In this document: one piece after another, positions 25,047 to 34,412 of the stretch
How positions within the stretch are numbered: the stretch's first letter is position 1
Layout of the letters: every line of letters starts with the position of its first letter
Assembly: GCF_023954305.1 (NCBI RefSeq)
Contig: NZ_JAMLIG010000003.1
Span: forward strand, 248,001-312,000
DNA: 64,000 nt
Direction of reading: 5' to 3'
Source: Mesorhizobium sp.
GTDB lineage: Bacteria; Pseudomonadota; Alphaproteobacteria; Rhizobiales; Rhizobiaceae
Notes under the pieces: model-generated
The model's database searches: none
What the model was told of the DNA's origin: nothing
What the model saw: the letters and a program-made list of their open reading frames with translations, nothing else
Position numbers and translations under genes: made by a program

Positions 25047-26249
25047 TCAGAATATCTCGAAAAGGCCGGCCGCACCCATGCCGCTGGCGATACACATGGT
25101 GACGACGCCCCATTTGGCGCCCCGTCGCTTGCCTTCGATCAGAATGTGCCCCGCCATGCGCGCGCCGGACATGCCGTAGGGATGCCCTATGGCAATGGCC
25201 CCGCCGTCGACGTTGAGCTTGTCGGGATCGATGCCGAGCCTATCGCGACAGTAGACGGCTTGGCTGGCGAATGCCTCGTTCAGCTCCCAGAGATCGACAT
25301 CGTCGACCGTGAGCCCATGCCGTGACAGAAGCTTCGGCACGGCGAAAACCGGGCCGATGCCCATCTCCGCCGGATCGCAGCCAGCGACCGCCATGCCACG
25401 CCAGGCACCAAGCGGTTGCAGGCCTCGCCGTTCGGCTTCCGCGGCTTCCATCAGCACCATGGCCGACGCGCCGTCCGAAAGGTGAGAGGCGTTGCCGGCC
25501 GTGATGAAACGCCCGGCCTTCACCCGCTGGCCGTTTTCAAATACCGGCTTCAGCGCGGCGAGATCGGCGAGCGTCGTCTGCGGGCGGTTGCCCTCGTCGC
25601 AATCGATCGTGATCGGCCGGCGCGTCGTCTGGCCTGTCGCCGTATCGGTGACGGCCATCACGGTCTCGACGGGGACGATCTCCTCGGCAAGCCGGCCATT
25701 CGCTTGCGCCTCCGCGGTCCGCTGCTGCGAGAGGAGCGAGAACGCGTCCTGCGCCTCGCGCGTGACGCCATAGTGGTCGGCGACGATCTCGGCGGTCTCG
25801 ATCATCGTCATGTAGAGTTCCGGCATGCGCTCGGCGAGCACCGGATCCTGCTTGCGCGAGGCGTCGGAATATTCCTTGCGTACGAGCGAAATGGACTCGA
25901 CGCCGCCGCCGATCGTCACGGTCATCCCGTCGTCAACGATCTGCTTGGCGGCGGTCGCGATGGCCATCAGGCCGGACGAGCAGGCGCGGTCGATACTCAT
26001 GCCAGGCACCGTGACGGGCAGGCCCGCGCGCAACGCGGACTGGCGTGCGATGTTGCCGCCCGTCGAGCCGACCTGCATGGCCGCGCCCATAACGACGTCG
26101 TCGACTTCGGCAGTGTCGATCCCGGCGCGTGACACGGCGGCGGCAATCGCATGGCCGCCCAGCGCCTGCGCCTGCGTGTCGTTGAACGCGCCACGGGATG
26201 CTTTGCCGATCGGCGTGCGCGCCGTCGATACGATAACGGCCTGCCTCAC
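25047..26249 (-). CDS. Acetyl-CoA acetyltransferase (thiolase, FadA/AtoB type)
   Basis: 400 residues with the complete thiolase triad: nucleophilic C90 in DRACSSGLMAI, NEAFAS, the histidine in GHPYGMSGAR and the second cysteine in MCIASGMGAA. Unlike the two SCP2-type proteins in this window it is a true condensing/thiolytic thiolase. It would cleave a 3-ketoacyl-CoA with CoA. Its ATG overlaps the stop of the carboxyltransferase gene by 4 bases, tying it to the biotin-dependent carboxylase. Confidence 0.93.
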   Translation of the reverse strand: MRQAVIVSTARTPIGKASRGAFNDTQAQALGGHAIAAAVSRAGIDTAEVDDVVMGAAMQVGSTGGNIARQSALRAGLPVTVPGMSIDRACSSGLMAIATAAKQIVDDGMTVTIGGGVESISLVRKEYSDASRKQDPVLAERMPELYMTMIETAEIVADHYGVTREAQDAFSLLSQQRTAEAQANGRLAEEIVPVETVMAVTDTATGQTTRRPITIDCDEGNRPQTTLADLAALKPVFENGQRVKAGRFITAGNASHLSDGASAMVLMEAAEAERRGLQPLGAWRGMAVAGCDPAEMGIGPVFAVPKLLSRHGLTVDDVDLWELNEAFASQAVYCRDRLGIDPDKLNVDGGAIAIGHPYGMSGARMAGHILIEGKRRGAKWGVVTMCIASGMGAAGLFEIF

Positions 26250-27709
26250 TTCGAATTTCTCCTGAGCGACACCGTCATGGCGGCCGACCGCACCTCAACC
26301 ACGGGCGTCCGCGTCAGCTTCATCAGCTTGCGGACGCGTTCGAGTTCGGGCGAGGACAACAGCGGATAGGTCCGCTTGACCGGCCCCGCGGCCCGCATCT
26401 TGACGATATCGGCTTCCGGCACGGTGGCGCGAAGGATCAGTTCGTCCTCGTCCTGGGTGCCATACTGCTTCTTCAGGTCATCAAGCGTCGGTTGCTGCGG
26501 CGGGTTCGCCACGACCTCCTTGGCGCGCGGGACCGACATGATCTTGTCGAGCACGTTGGGATCGATCGGCGCCACCGTCTGTCCGTAGAAGCCGGCCGCA
26601 TACTGCACCACCTCATCGGGCACCGTGCCGTAGCGCTTGCCCGTGACGACGTTGAGGACCGCCTGGATGCCGACCAGCTGCGAGAACGGCGTTGCCATGC
26701 CGGGATATCCAAGATCCTTACGAACGGCCGCCGTTTCGGCTAGCACTTCGGGCAGCTTGTCCATCATGTTGTGGTTTGCGAGCTGGGCCTTGAACGTGCC
26801 CATCATGCCGCCGGGAATCTGGTGCTCGATCGAGAAGACGTCGTATTCGGCATACTGGTTGACGAGGAAGCCGGCCGCCTTCCCAACCGCCTCGAAATGA
26901 TCGGCGACCGGCTTGAGCAGCGACGTGTCGAGCGAGTGGGTGTGCCCTTTCAGCTCGATGTTTTTGACCATGATCTCCGTCGAGGGAACCGACGGACCGT
27001 TGGCCATCGGCCGGCTTGCGGTGTGGAGCACGCTGACGCCGAATTCGACGGCGTCGAGATAGGCTTTGGCCGACATGCCGAGCAGGTTGTTGGAGTGGAA
27101 CTCGATCTTCTTGCCGCGTGCCTTGGCGGCGATCGCCGGCACAAGCGTCTTCAGCCGCTCGCGCTCCAGGACGCCCGCCGTGTCGTAGAGGAGGATCGTG
27201 TCGATGTCGGGAGAGGCCGACAGCCGATCTGCCTTGTCGGCGAAGAATTCCTCGGTGTGCACGGGCGATAGCGCATACATGATAGCGCCCGCAACCTGCG
27301 CGTTGGCTTCCTTCGCAACCTTGGCAATGCGGTGCATCTTGTCGATGTTGAAGAGCACGTCGTAGATCCAGAAGGACCGCACGCCATGCGCGCAGAGGCG
27401 GCGTACCCAAAGGTCCATCAGCGCGTCCGGGCTGACGCCGAAGGTGACGTTGGCGTTGGAGCGCAGACCGGCGCGCACCGGCGTGTTCGGCATCGACGCG
27501 ACGAGCAGGTCGAGCCCTTCCCAGTAATTTTCGTGGCAGTAGCGGGTCAGCACGTCGAGCATGCCGCCGCCAGTCAGGTCGATGGTGGTGAACCCGGTCT
27601 TGTCGAGCAGCGGCGACACGGGCAGCGCCATGCCGGCCTGCATGCGCAAGCCCCAGAGGCTCTGCTGGCCGTCCCGCATGGTCTCGTCGAGAAAATCAAT
27701 GTGCGCCAT
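26246..27709 (-). CDS. Carboxyltransferase subunit (HMGL-like TIM barrel, pyruvate-carboxylase-B type), altered metal site
   Basis: 487 residues. The N-terminus DETMRDGQQSLWGLRM corresponds to the D-x-x-x-R-D-x-x-Q-S metal- and substrate-binding motif of pyruvate carboxylase/oxaloacetate decarboxylase carboxyltransferases. The second metal motif HTHDTxG reads HSNNLLG, so one of the two metal-binding histidines is N. There is no attached biotin domain; that is the separate carrier at 29083. Probably transfers CO2 between biotin and a keto acid or acyl-CoA. AGGAG precedes ATG 27709. Substrate differs from pyruvate with some likelihood, given the altered site and context. Confidence 0.8.
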   Translation of the reverse strand: MAHIDFLDETMRDGQQSLWGLRMQAGMALPVSPLLDKTGFTTIDLTGGGMLDVLTRYCHENYWEGLDLLVASMPNTPVRAGLRSNANVTFGVSPDALMDLWVRRLCAHGVRSFWIYDVLFNIDKMHRIAKVAKEANAQVAGAIMYALSPVHTEEFFADKADRLSASPDIDTILLYDTAGVLERERLKTLVPAIAAKARGKKIEFHSNNLLGMSAKAYLDAVEFGVSVLHTASRPMANGPSVPSTEIMVKNIELKGHTHSLDTSLLKPVADHFEAVGKAAGFLVNQYAEYDVFSIEHQIPGGMMGTFKAQLANHNMMDKLPEVLAETAAVRKDLGYPGMATPFSQLVGIQAVLNVVTGKRYGTVPDEVVQYAAGFYGQTVAPIDPNVLDKIMSVPRAKEVVANPPQQPTLDDLKKQYGTQDEDELILRATVPEADIVKMRAAGPVKRTYPLLSSPELERVRKLMKLTRTPVVEVRSAAMTVSLRRNSK

Positions 27710-27720
27710 GGCGGATGCTC

Positions 27721-29079
27721 CTAGTGCCCAAATCCCGGAAGACCCTTGTCCTCCAGCCAGCGGGTAGTGATGCGGTTTTCCTGAAAATCGGGGTGCGCGA
27801 CGATGTAGGCGGCCAGCGGCAGGGTCGTCTTCGGACCCTCAAGCGTGAAGGCAGCCAAGGCTGCCAGTAGCCGCTCGACAGCCTCGCCGCGATCCTTGCC
27901 GCGAACGATCAGCTTGCCGATCATCGAATCGTAGAATGGCGGCACCAAATAGCCAAGCCTGGCATGGGTATCGAGCCGAACCCCTTCGCCCACCGGCGCA
28001 GACCAGTCCGTGATGCGACCTGGTGCAGGTGAGAAGTTGTTGAACGGATCCTCCGCGTTGACCCGCACCTCTATGGCGTGGCCCGAGACGTAGATCTGGT
28101 CCTGTCTCAGGCCGATGCCCTCACCCGCAGCCACCCGCAGCTGGATGGCGATCAGATCTTCGCCGGTGATCTCTTCCGAGACCGGGTGCTCGACCTGGAT
28201 GCGCGAATTGACCTCGATGAAGTAGAAGTCGACGCGGTCCACGTCGTAGAGGAACTCCACGGTGCCGGCGTTGCGATACCTCGCGAAGGAGGTCAGCTTG
28301 ACGGCGGCTTCATGCAGGCGCTTGCGGACGGCGTCCGGCACGGCCGACGCGGGCGCTTCCTCGATCAGCTTCTGATAGCGGCGCTGGACCGTGCAGTCGC
28401 GCTCGCCGAAATGGACGACGTTGCCCTCGCCGTCGCCGATGACCTGCACTTCGACATGGCGCGCCCGCTCGACGAAACGCTCCATGTAGAGCCGGCCGTC
28501 GCCGAAAGCAGCCTCGGCCTCGCGCGACGCACGCTCGAAGGAGGCTTCCAGCTCAGCCGCACTCGCCGCCTTGAACATGCCGCGCCCGCCGCCGCCGGCC
28601 GACGCTTTCATGACCACCGGGAATCCCAGTTTCGCTGCGGCCGCCTTGGCGTCCTCGGCGGTTGCGATGTGGTCGGTGCCCGGAACAGTCTGGACGCCGG
28701 CGTCGCGCGCAACGGCGCGCGCTGCAAGCTTGTCGCCCATTGTCTCAATCGTCTCCGGCCGCGGCCCGACGAAGATGATGCCCGCGTCCTCGCAGGTCTT
28801 CGACAGGATCGGCTTCTCGGAAAGGAACCCGTAGCCGGGATGCAGCGCGTCGCAGCCGGTCGCCTTGGCGGCGTGAACGACGAGGTTCACGTCCAGATAG
28901 CTCTTCGACGACTGTGCCGGCCCGAGGATAACGGTGCGATCGGCCATCTCCGCGCCCAGCGTTTCGCGATCGGCAGCAGACACGCCCAGCACGGTCTCGA
29001 TACCGAGCTTCTTCGCCGTGCGCAGGATGCGCACGGCGATCTCGCCCCGGTTTGCAACGAACAGACGCTTGATCGGCAT
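27721..29079 (-). CDS. Biotin carboxylase subunit (AccC/PccA type)
   Basis: 452 residues, the length of a stand-alone biotin carboxylase. Motifs: N-terminal FVANRGEIAVRILRTAKK, the ATP-grasp glycine loop ASAGGGGRGM, HPGYGFLSE, and the catalytic EVNSRIQVEHPVSE region. Uses ATP and bicarbonate to carboxylate biotin on the carrier encoded immediately upstream (3-base gap). The housekeeping AccC would be elsewhere; neighbours show this copy serves the catabolic carboxylase. Confidence 0.94.
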   Translation of the reverse strand: MPIKRLFVANRGEIAVRILRTAKKLGIETVLGVSAADRETLGAEMADRTVILGPAQSSKSYLDVNLVVHAAKATGCDALHPGYGFLSEKPILSKTCEDAGIIFVGPRPETIETMGDKLAARAVARDAGVQTVPGTDHIATAEDAKAAAAKLGFPVVMKASAGGGGRGMFKAASAAELEASFERASREAEAAFGDGRLYMERFVERARHVEVQVIGDGEGNVVHFGERDCTVQRRYQKLIEEAPASAVPDAVRKRLHEAAVKLTSFARYRNAGTVEFLYDVDRVDFYFIEVNSRIQVEHPVSEEITGEDLIAIQLRVAAGEGIGLRQDQIYVSGHAIEVRVNAEDPFNNFSPAPGRITDWSAPVGEGVRLDTHARLGYLVPPFYDSMIGKLIVRGKDRGEAVERLLAALAAFTLEGPKTTLPLAAYIVAHPDFQENRITTRWLEDKGLPGFGH

Positions 29080-29082
29080 CGC

Positions 29083-29580
29083 TCAGGCCGGCTCGACGTA
29101 GAACAGCGTTTCGCCGAACTCGACCATGTCGGCGTCCTTGACGCAGACCCGGCGCACCGTCCCCTTCACCCCGGCGCGTACCGCGGTAAACAGCTTCATC
29201 ACTTCCAGAAGGCAGATTTCGGTTTCCGTATCGACCGACTGCCCGACCTCGACGAATGGCGCGGCACCCGGCTTCGGCGCGCGGTAGAAGGTGCCGAGGT
29301 TGGGAGCTTTGACGGCGACCCAGGAGGACGGCACCTCAGCCGCTGCCGAAGCCTTCGCCGGCGCCACGGCTGCTGGCGCGACTGGAGAGGCGGCGGCCGG
29401 CTGCGCCGCGACCGGGCCGGCCGAGATGGTGGCGGCGGTCGCCGGCGTGGACGCCAGCCGCGCGTTCGGGTCTGTCGAGAGGAAGATGTGCATCCCCTCG
29501 ATCTGCACGTGCAGCTCGTCCCAGTCCGAAGCCTCGAACAGCTCGACAAGCGTGGCGATATCCTGCGGCTTGATGGTCAT
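29083..29580 (-). CDS. Biotin carboxyl carrier protein (AccB-like)
   Basis: 165 residues. An N-terminal helix region, an alanine/proline-rich linker (about 45-85) and a biotinyl domain with the acceptor lysine K129 in LLEVMKLF (EVMKL instead of the commoner EAMKM) and the hammerhead ending FGETLFYVEPA. It carries carboxybiotin between the carboxylase at 27721 and the carboxyltransferase at 26246. A GGAGACGAG ribosome site precedes ATG 29580. Separated from the ABC ATPase gene by 59 bases, which hold a possible short stem but no clear promoter. Confidence 0.92.
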   Translation of the reverse strand: MTIKPQDIATLVELFEASDWDELHVQIEGMHIFLSTDPNARLASTPATAATISAGPVAAQPAAASPVAPAAVAPAKASAAAEVPSSWVAVKAPNLGTFYRAPKPGAAPFVEVGQSVDTETEICLLEVMKLFTAVRAGVKGTVRRVCVKDADMVEFGETLFYVEPA

Positions 29581-29639
29581 CTCGTCTCCATTCTCGCTGA
29601 CGCGCCGACACGCGTCACGTCTTTACACGCAACCCCACA

Positions 29640-31139
29640 TCAGTGGACGGCCGCGTACATGATCTTCTCTTCGCTCGCCTCGCTCGGCGTGAACTCCTCG
29701 ACGATGCGGCCGTTCTGCGACACGAGGATCCGGTCGGACAGGTTCAGTATCTCCGGCAGGTAGGAGGAGATGAGCAAGACGCCGTGTCCTTCGTCGGCCA
29801 GGCGGCCGATGAGCTGGTGGATTTCCGAGATCGCCCCGACGTCCACGCCGCGCGTCGGTTCGTCGAAGATGATGAGCTGCGGCTTCTGGACGAGCGCCTT
29901 CGCAATCACCACCTTCTGCTGGTTGCCGCCCGACAGCTCGACCATCCGCGCGTTCTCGTTGATCGCCTTGACGTTGAGGGCCTTCTTCCAGTGCTCCGCG
30001 AGCTGGCGCATCTCGTTCATGCGCAGGATGAGGCCCTTGCCCAGACCCGCCGTGAGGAAGGCGGTGTGGATGTTCTCAGCGATCGACATGTTGTCGAAGA
30101 AGCCTTCGATCTTGCGGTCCTCGGTCACGTAGACGATGCCGTCGCGGACGGCTTGGCGCGGGACGCGGTAGCGCACGCGCTTGCCGTTGAAGAGAATGTC
30201 GCCGCCATGGAAGAAGCGGCGCTTCAGCACCCCGGCGACGATCTTGGCAGTCTCGGTGCGGCCCGATCCGATGAGGCCGAAGATGCCGGTGATCTGGCCG
30301 CGATAGATCGTGAAGGAGTTATTGCGGACGATGTTGCCGAGCGACAGGTCCTGGACGCCCAGGACCTTGCGGCCCGGCGTGCGGCTCACCCCATCCTCGC
30401 GGCGGTAGATCTCGTTGGACAGCGTGCGGCCGACCATCGCGCGGATGATCTTGTCGCGATCGAGACTGGCGGCATCCTCGCTGATCACCAGCTCGCCGTC
30501 GCGCAGCACGGTGATGCGGTCCGCGATGGTCAGCGCCTCCTCGATGGCGTGCGAGATGAAGATGATCGATACGCCGCGCTCCTTCAGGCGCCCGATCAGC
30601 GCGAAGAAATGGGCGATCTCCTCCGGCGTCAGCGATGCGGTCGGCTCGTCGAAGATAATGACGCGCGCATTCTGGCGCACGGCCCGCGCGATCTCGACCA
30701 TCTGCTTCTTGGCCGCGCCGAGCGTGCCTACCGTCGCCCAGGGATCGACCAGGAAGTTGAGCGAGCCCATGAGCTGCTGCGCGGCGATGTAGATGCCGCG
30801 CATGCGGTTGAAGAACTTTTCGTCGCCGAGGAAAACGTTCTGGGCGACCGACATCGACGGCACCAGGCTGTTCTCCTGGAACACCATGGCGATGCCGTTG
30901 GCGAGCGCCTCGGCCGGGGCGGCGAACAGGACGGGCTTGCCGTCGAGCAGCACCTCGCCCGACGTCGGCTGCGTGACGCCCGCCAGGATCTTCGTCAGCG
31001 TCGACTTGCCCGCGCCGTTCTCGCCGACAAGGGCGTGCACCTCGCCCTTGCGCAGGGTGAAATCGACCGCCTTGACGGCGGGCACGCCGCGGTACTCCTT
31101 GGTGACGGCCTTCATTTCAATGATCGCGGACATGCTCAC
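29640..31139 (-). CDS. Sugar-type ABC importer ATP-binding protein with two ATPase domains (RbsA-like)
   Basis: 499 residues. The first half has a normal Walker A (GENGAGKST), GAAKKQMVEIARAV signature and IIFDEPTASL; the second half has the degenerate loop GLIGSGRTE but a normal LSGGNQQKVVIAKAL and IIFDEPTRGVD, as in ribose/xylose importer ATPases. It energises the two permeases at 32218 and 35488. Start is GTG 31139 (overlapping the previous stop) or ATG 31133, not resolved. Confidence 0.93.
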   Translation of the reverse strand: MSMSAIIEMKAVTKEYRGVPAVKAVDFTLRKGEVHALVGENGAGKSTLTKILAGVTQPTSGEVLLDGKPVLFAAPAEALANGIAMVFQENSLVPSMSVAQNVFLGDEKFFNRMRGIYIAAQQLMGSLNFLVDPWATVGTLGAAKKQMVEIARAVRQNARVIIFDEPTASLTPEEIAHFFALIGRLKERGVSIIFISHAIEEALTIADRITVLRDGELVISEDAASLDRDKIIRAMVGRTLSNEIYRREDGVSRTPGRKVLGVQDLSLGNIVRNNSFTIYRGQITGIFGLIGSGRTETAKIVAGVLKRRFFHGGDILFNGKRVRYRVPRQAVRDGIVYVTEDRKIEGFFDNMSIAENIHTAFLTAGLGKGLILRMNEMRQLAEHWKKALNVKAINENARMVELSGGNQQKVVIAKALVQKPQLIIFDEPTRGVDVGAISEIHQLIGRLADEGHGVLLISSYLPEILNLSDRILVSQNGRIVEEFTPSEASEEKIMYAAVH

Positions 31140-32221
31140 AGGTCTCCGGAATCGATCGAGACCAGCGCGTCGCCGCCCGCGCTCGCCGCCAGCAGGCGGT
31201 CGCCAAGGACGGCGCAGCTCGAGATGCCGTGGCGCGTGCCGTCCGCGCGGCTGTGGAAGCTCGCGACGATCTGGAAATCGTCGTCAAGCCTCACCACCAG
31301 ACCGTAGGAGCGCGACGGCGCCCAAGGCTTCAGGCGCGCCAGCTTTTTCAGCGTGCCGCCCTGGAGCGGCTCGAGGAAGCTCGACATCGGCCGGATGCTG
31401 GGCGAGATCCAATAATCCTGTGGGATATCCGCCATCATCCTGCGGCGATAGCTCTTCTCGCGCAGCACCAGCTCGACGAGGCGGCGGCGCGGGGCGAACA
31501 GCGCCAGCCAGGCGCCCTTTCCGGACGACGTGGCGCACAGGCGCGCCGGATAGGCCGGCAGGTCGGGGAGCAGAACCTCGTCCGGCCGTCCGGGAGCGAC
31601 GCGCAGCAGGCGGTAGCGCCATGCCTCCGACACCACGCAGGCACCGTCGGCCAGGGGAAGCAGGCCGTTCGGATAGGCGAGCCCGTCGGCAAGCCGTCTC
31701 GACGCGCCGGATGCGAGGTCGAGCGCCCAGACGGTGCCGCTGGCATTGAGCTGCATCAGGTCCTTCTTCCAATCGTCCGGGCCGTTGGACGCCGAGCCGT
31801 TGGCGACGACCAGCGTGTCGTCGTCGACGAAGGCGAGCGCGGTCGGACAGTTCAATGCAGGCGCGGCGGACGGCTCGAACGACCGCCCGTCATGCTTGCC
31901 GCCCGAAACGAAAACGCCTCCCGACGAGAGGCCGACCGCCACCGCGTCGCCGCGCATCGCGAGCGCGCAAATACGGCCGGGATGGGAAGCGACGACGGCC
32001 GCCTTGTTTGCCGCGTCGAGGGCGAGGAGATCGCCGCCGGAGGAGAACAGGACACGGCCGCCGTCGCTGACGACATTATCGGCGCCGGGAGCCGCGGCGA
32101 CGAGGTCGGCCTCCTCGAGTGCGTTGTTCGGCCTCAGCGCGCCGTCCATCGGCGGGACGGTGATGGAGTAGTCGCCGCTGCCGCGGAACGAATCGTAGGC
32201 CCGCCTGAGGACGCCGATCAT
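31136..32221 (-). CDS. SMP-30/strictosidine-synthase-like beta-propeller protein
   Basis: 361 residues from ATG 32221 (4-base overlap with the fusion gene). Repeated propeller strands such as LAYPNGLLPLADGACVVSEAWRY, and a middle segment with PDEVLLPDLPAYPARLCATS that closely parallels the propeller domain fused to the permease upstream. Related families hydrolyse lactones (gluconolactonase) or act on strictosidine-type substrates. No signal peptide is seen. Probably processes the imported compound, for example opening a lactone, but this is inference from the fold. Confidence 0.8.
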   Translation of the reverse strand: MIGVLRRAYDSFRGSGDYSITVPPMDGALRPNNALEEADLVAAAPGADNVVSDGGRVLFSSGGDLLALDAANKAAVVASHPGRICALAMRGDAVAVGLSSGGVFVSGGKHDGRSFEPSAAPALNCPTALAFVDDDTLVVANGSASNGPDDWKKDLMQLNASGTVWALDLASGASRRLADGLAYPNGLLPLADGACVVSEAWRYRLLRVAPGRPDEVLLPDLPAYPARLCATSSGKGAWLALFAPRRRLVELVLREKSYRRRMMADIPQDYWISPSIRPMSSFLEPLQGGTLKKLARLKPWAPSRSYGLVVRLDDDFQIVASFHSRADGTRHGISSCAVLGDRLLAASAGGDALVSIDSGDL

Positions 32222-34335
32222 CGGACGCCTCCCCAATAGGAGCGGATGCCGGTCCATTGCGGATCGGCATCCGGAATCTTCCATTTGCCGATCCGGTTGT
32301 TCAGCGATCCGCCCAGGTAGAGGTAGCCCTTGTGCTCGCGCATCGAGGTGATCATCGGGTGGTTGCGGCCGTCGAGGTCCCAGAGGCAGTCGAAGACGTT
32401 GCCGTTCTCGTCGAACTTGATGACGCAGGCCGAGTTCATGTTGGGATACATCCACTCGTCGTGTGGGATGCGGTCGACCATCCGCTTCCTGAACGCCGGC
32501 ATGCGCATCGCAAGGTCGAAGGTCGGCGCCCGCATGCCGACGAAGGCGCACCAGTAGTGGCCGTCGGAGGAGCGGTTGATATTGTCGGGATAGCCCGGCA
32601 GGTTGGGCATCACCGGCTCGCTGGTGCCGGCCTTCGGCCCGTCGAACCAGTAGCGGGTGATCCGGCATCCCCACGTCTCGGCGTAGAGGATCGACTGGCC
32701 GTCATGGGTCACGCAGATGCCGTTCGGGAAAACCAGGTTGGGCAGGATGGTGCGCGTCGTCCCGGTCGACGGGTCGTAGCAGATGATGCGGCCGTTGCCC
32801 CGGCTCTCCAGCGCGTCGACCATCCACTCCGACACGTCGAAGCGGATGGTTGCCTCGCTGAAGAAGATGCAACCGTCGGGAGCGATGTCGAGGTCGTCGG
32901 CCAGCCGCATGCGGGAGTCGTCGATGACCGAGAACCAGCTCCGGTTCGTCTCGTCGCTGAGCTTGGTGATCTCGCGCGCCGGGCTGACCTTGTAGAGTCC
33001 CATGCCGGACACGCAGACGACCAGATTGCTGTCGCGGTCGAAAGCCATGCCGAGAGGATGGCCGCCGATATGCGCGAACACCTCCCATTTCTTGTGATCG
33101 GGCGCCAGGAAGCGCAGCACGTCGCCATGGCGCGAACCGCAGTAGAGGTTGCCCGCCTCGTCGAGAATCACGTCCTCCGGCCCGTCGATCTCGCCAAGGC
33201 CGATGAGCTCCACGTCATGGAGCTTGTCGTTCGGCGCGTAGGCGGATCTGTCGTCGATGGTCTCGACCGCCGGCAGGGCCATGTAGCCGGGCGACACGTA
33301 GACCTTTGACAGCACCTTGAGCCGGTTCTTGAGCCACTTGACGTCGATCGCCACGGCGGCCAGCAGCAGCAGGCCCATCACTAGCACGCCGGCGCCCGAG
33401 CCGAAGCCGAGCCGGGTCAGCGACGACTGGATGACAAGCACGATGAAGGCGCCGAGGATCGCCTTGACCACCGAGCCCCTGCCGCCGCCGAGGCTTACGC
33501 CGCCGAGCACGGCGGCGGTCAGGGCGGCGACTTCCAGGCCGACACCGGTGTCGGTGCCGGACGCCCCCAGTCGCGCGGCGTAGAGTACGGCCGCGGCCGA
33601 CGTCAGCACGCCGGAGATCACATAGGTCAGGAACACCGTGCGGCGCACCGAGATGCCGGCATTGTAAGCCGAGCGCCGCGAGCCGCCGACCGCCTGGATG
33701 TGCCATCCCAGCCTGAGCCGCGTCAGCACCACATGAGCTATCACGGCGACGACGACCGCCACGACGAAGCTGAAGGGCACGCCGAGAACCGCGCCGTCGC
33801 CGTAGAAGTCCCAGACGGGCGAGCGCTGGGTCGGCCGCGAGACGGCCACCTGGTAGTTGAGCACCAGCGTGTCGAAAATGGCGCGCACGATGATCAGGGT
33901 GACGAGCGTGGTCAGGAAGGCCCGAAGGCGCATGTAGCCGATCAGGAGACCGTTCACCGCGCCGATTGCCGCGCCGATCGCCAGCGCGCAGACCGTCACC
34001 ACCGGCACGGGCCAGCCCAGCGCGTTGAACATGCCCAGCGAGCTGAAGGTCGCGACGGCGAAGATGGCGCCGACGCTGAGGTCGATGCCGCCCGCCAGCA
34101 GCACGATGGTCATGCCGAGCACGACCAGCAGCAGTTCGCCGATCTGCCTGGAATTGTCGACCAGGCTGTAGGCCGCGAAGAAGTCCGGGATCAGCGCGCT
34201 GAAGAACGCGACCGACAGCACGAGCATGAGGAACGGGATCGCGTTGTCGATCCAGTTCTTGGCCAACAGCTCGCCGACAGCGTGGTCGGGAATCAGCCGG
34301 TAGCGCCACCGTGCATAGGCTTCGGACGAAAACAT
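32218..34335 (-). CDS. ABC permease (RbsC type) fused to an SMP-30/gluconolactonase-like beta-propeller
   Basis: 705 residues. Residues ~1-335 are a ribose-type permease with many hydrophobic helices and the motif AGGIDLSVGAIFAVATF. A short linker leads into residues ~350-705, a soluble propeller with GPEDVILDEAGNLYCGSR, NGICVTHDGQSILYAETW and LPGYPDNINRSSDGHYW, typical of strictosidine-synthase/SMP-30 proteins. Permease termini are expected in the cytoplasm, so the enzyme-like domain would meet the substrate as it enters. The next gene encodes a free copy of the same domain type. The frame is continuous and both halves look intact. Confidence 0.9.
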   Translation of the reverse strand: MFSSEAYARWRYRLIPDHAVGELLAKNWIDNAIPFLMLVLSVAFFSALIPDFFAAYSLVDNSRQIGELLLVVLGMTIVLLAGGIDLSVGAIFAVATFSSLGMFNALGWPVPVVTVCALAIGAAIGAVNGLLIGYMRLRAFLTTLVTLIIVRAIFDTLVLNYQVAVSRPTQRSPVWDFYGDGAVLGVPFSFVVAVVVAVIAHVVLTRLRLGWHIQAVGGSRRSAYNAGISVRRTVFLTYVISGVLTSAAAVLYAARLGASGTDTGVGLEVAALTAAVLGGVSLGGGRGSVVKAILGAFIVLVIQSSLTRLGFGSGAGVLVMGLLLLAAVAIDVKWLKNRLKVLSKVYVSPGYMALPAVETIDDRSAYAPNDKLHDVELIGLGEIDGPEDVILDEAGNLYCGSRHGDVLRFLAPDHKKWEVFAHIGGHPLGMAFDRDSNLVVCVSGMGLYKVSPAREITKLSDETNRSWFSVIDDSRMRLADDLDIAPDGCIFFSEATIRFDVSEWMVDALESRGNGRIICYDPSTGTTRTILPNLVFPNGICVTHDGQSILYAETWGCRITRYWFDGPKAGTSEPVMPNLPGYPDNINRSSDGHYWCAFVGMRAPTFDLAMRMPAFRKRMVDRIPHDEWMYPNMNSACVIKFDENGNVFDCLWDLDGRNHPMITSMREHKGYLYLGGSLNNRIGKWKIPDADPQWTGIRSYWGGVR

Positions 34336-34374
34336 GATCCCTCAATGAAGCTAAAGGTCGCGGGGAAGGAGCGA

Positions 34375-34404
34375 CGCCCGCCCGTCCCTCAGGGACAGCG
34401 GGCG
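34375..34404 (-). other. Strong hairpin after a binding-protein gene
   Basis: The transcript can form a ~13-bp stem centred on GUCCC-UGA-GGGAC and extended by GCCCGC/GCGGGC-type pairs with a single bulge. It lies just after the stop of the sugar-binding protein (34413) and before the permease fusion (34335). No U tract is present, so mRNA protection and reduced downstream expression is more likely than termination. Confidence 0.7.
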
Positions 34405-34412
34405 CCGGTCGA

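Noticed and set aside
28078..31307. Long plus-strand open frames (over 550 codons each) opposite the carboxylase and ABC ATPase genes
   Set aside because: They are antisense shadows of conserved minus-strand genes in GC-rich DNA, with arginine/histidine-rich, domain-free translations.
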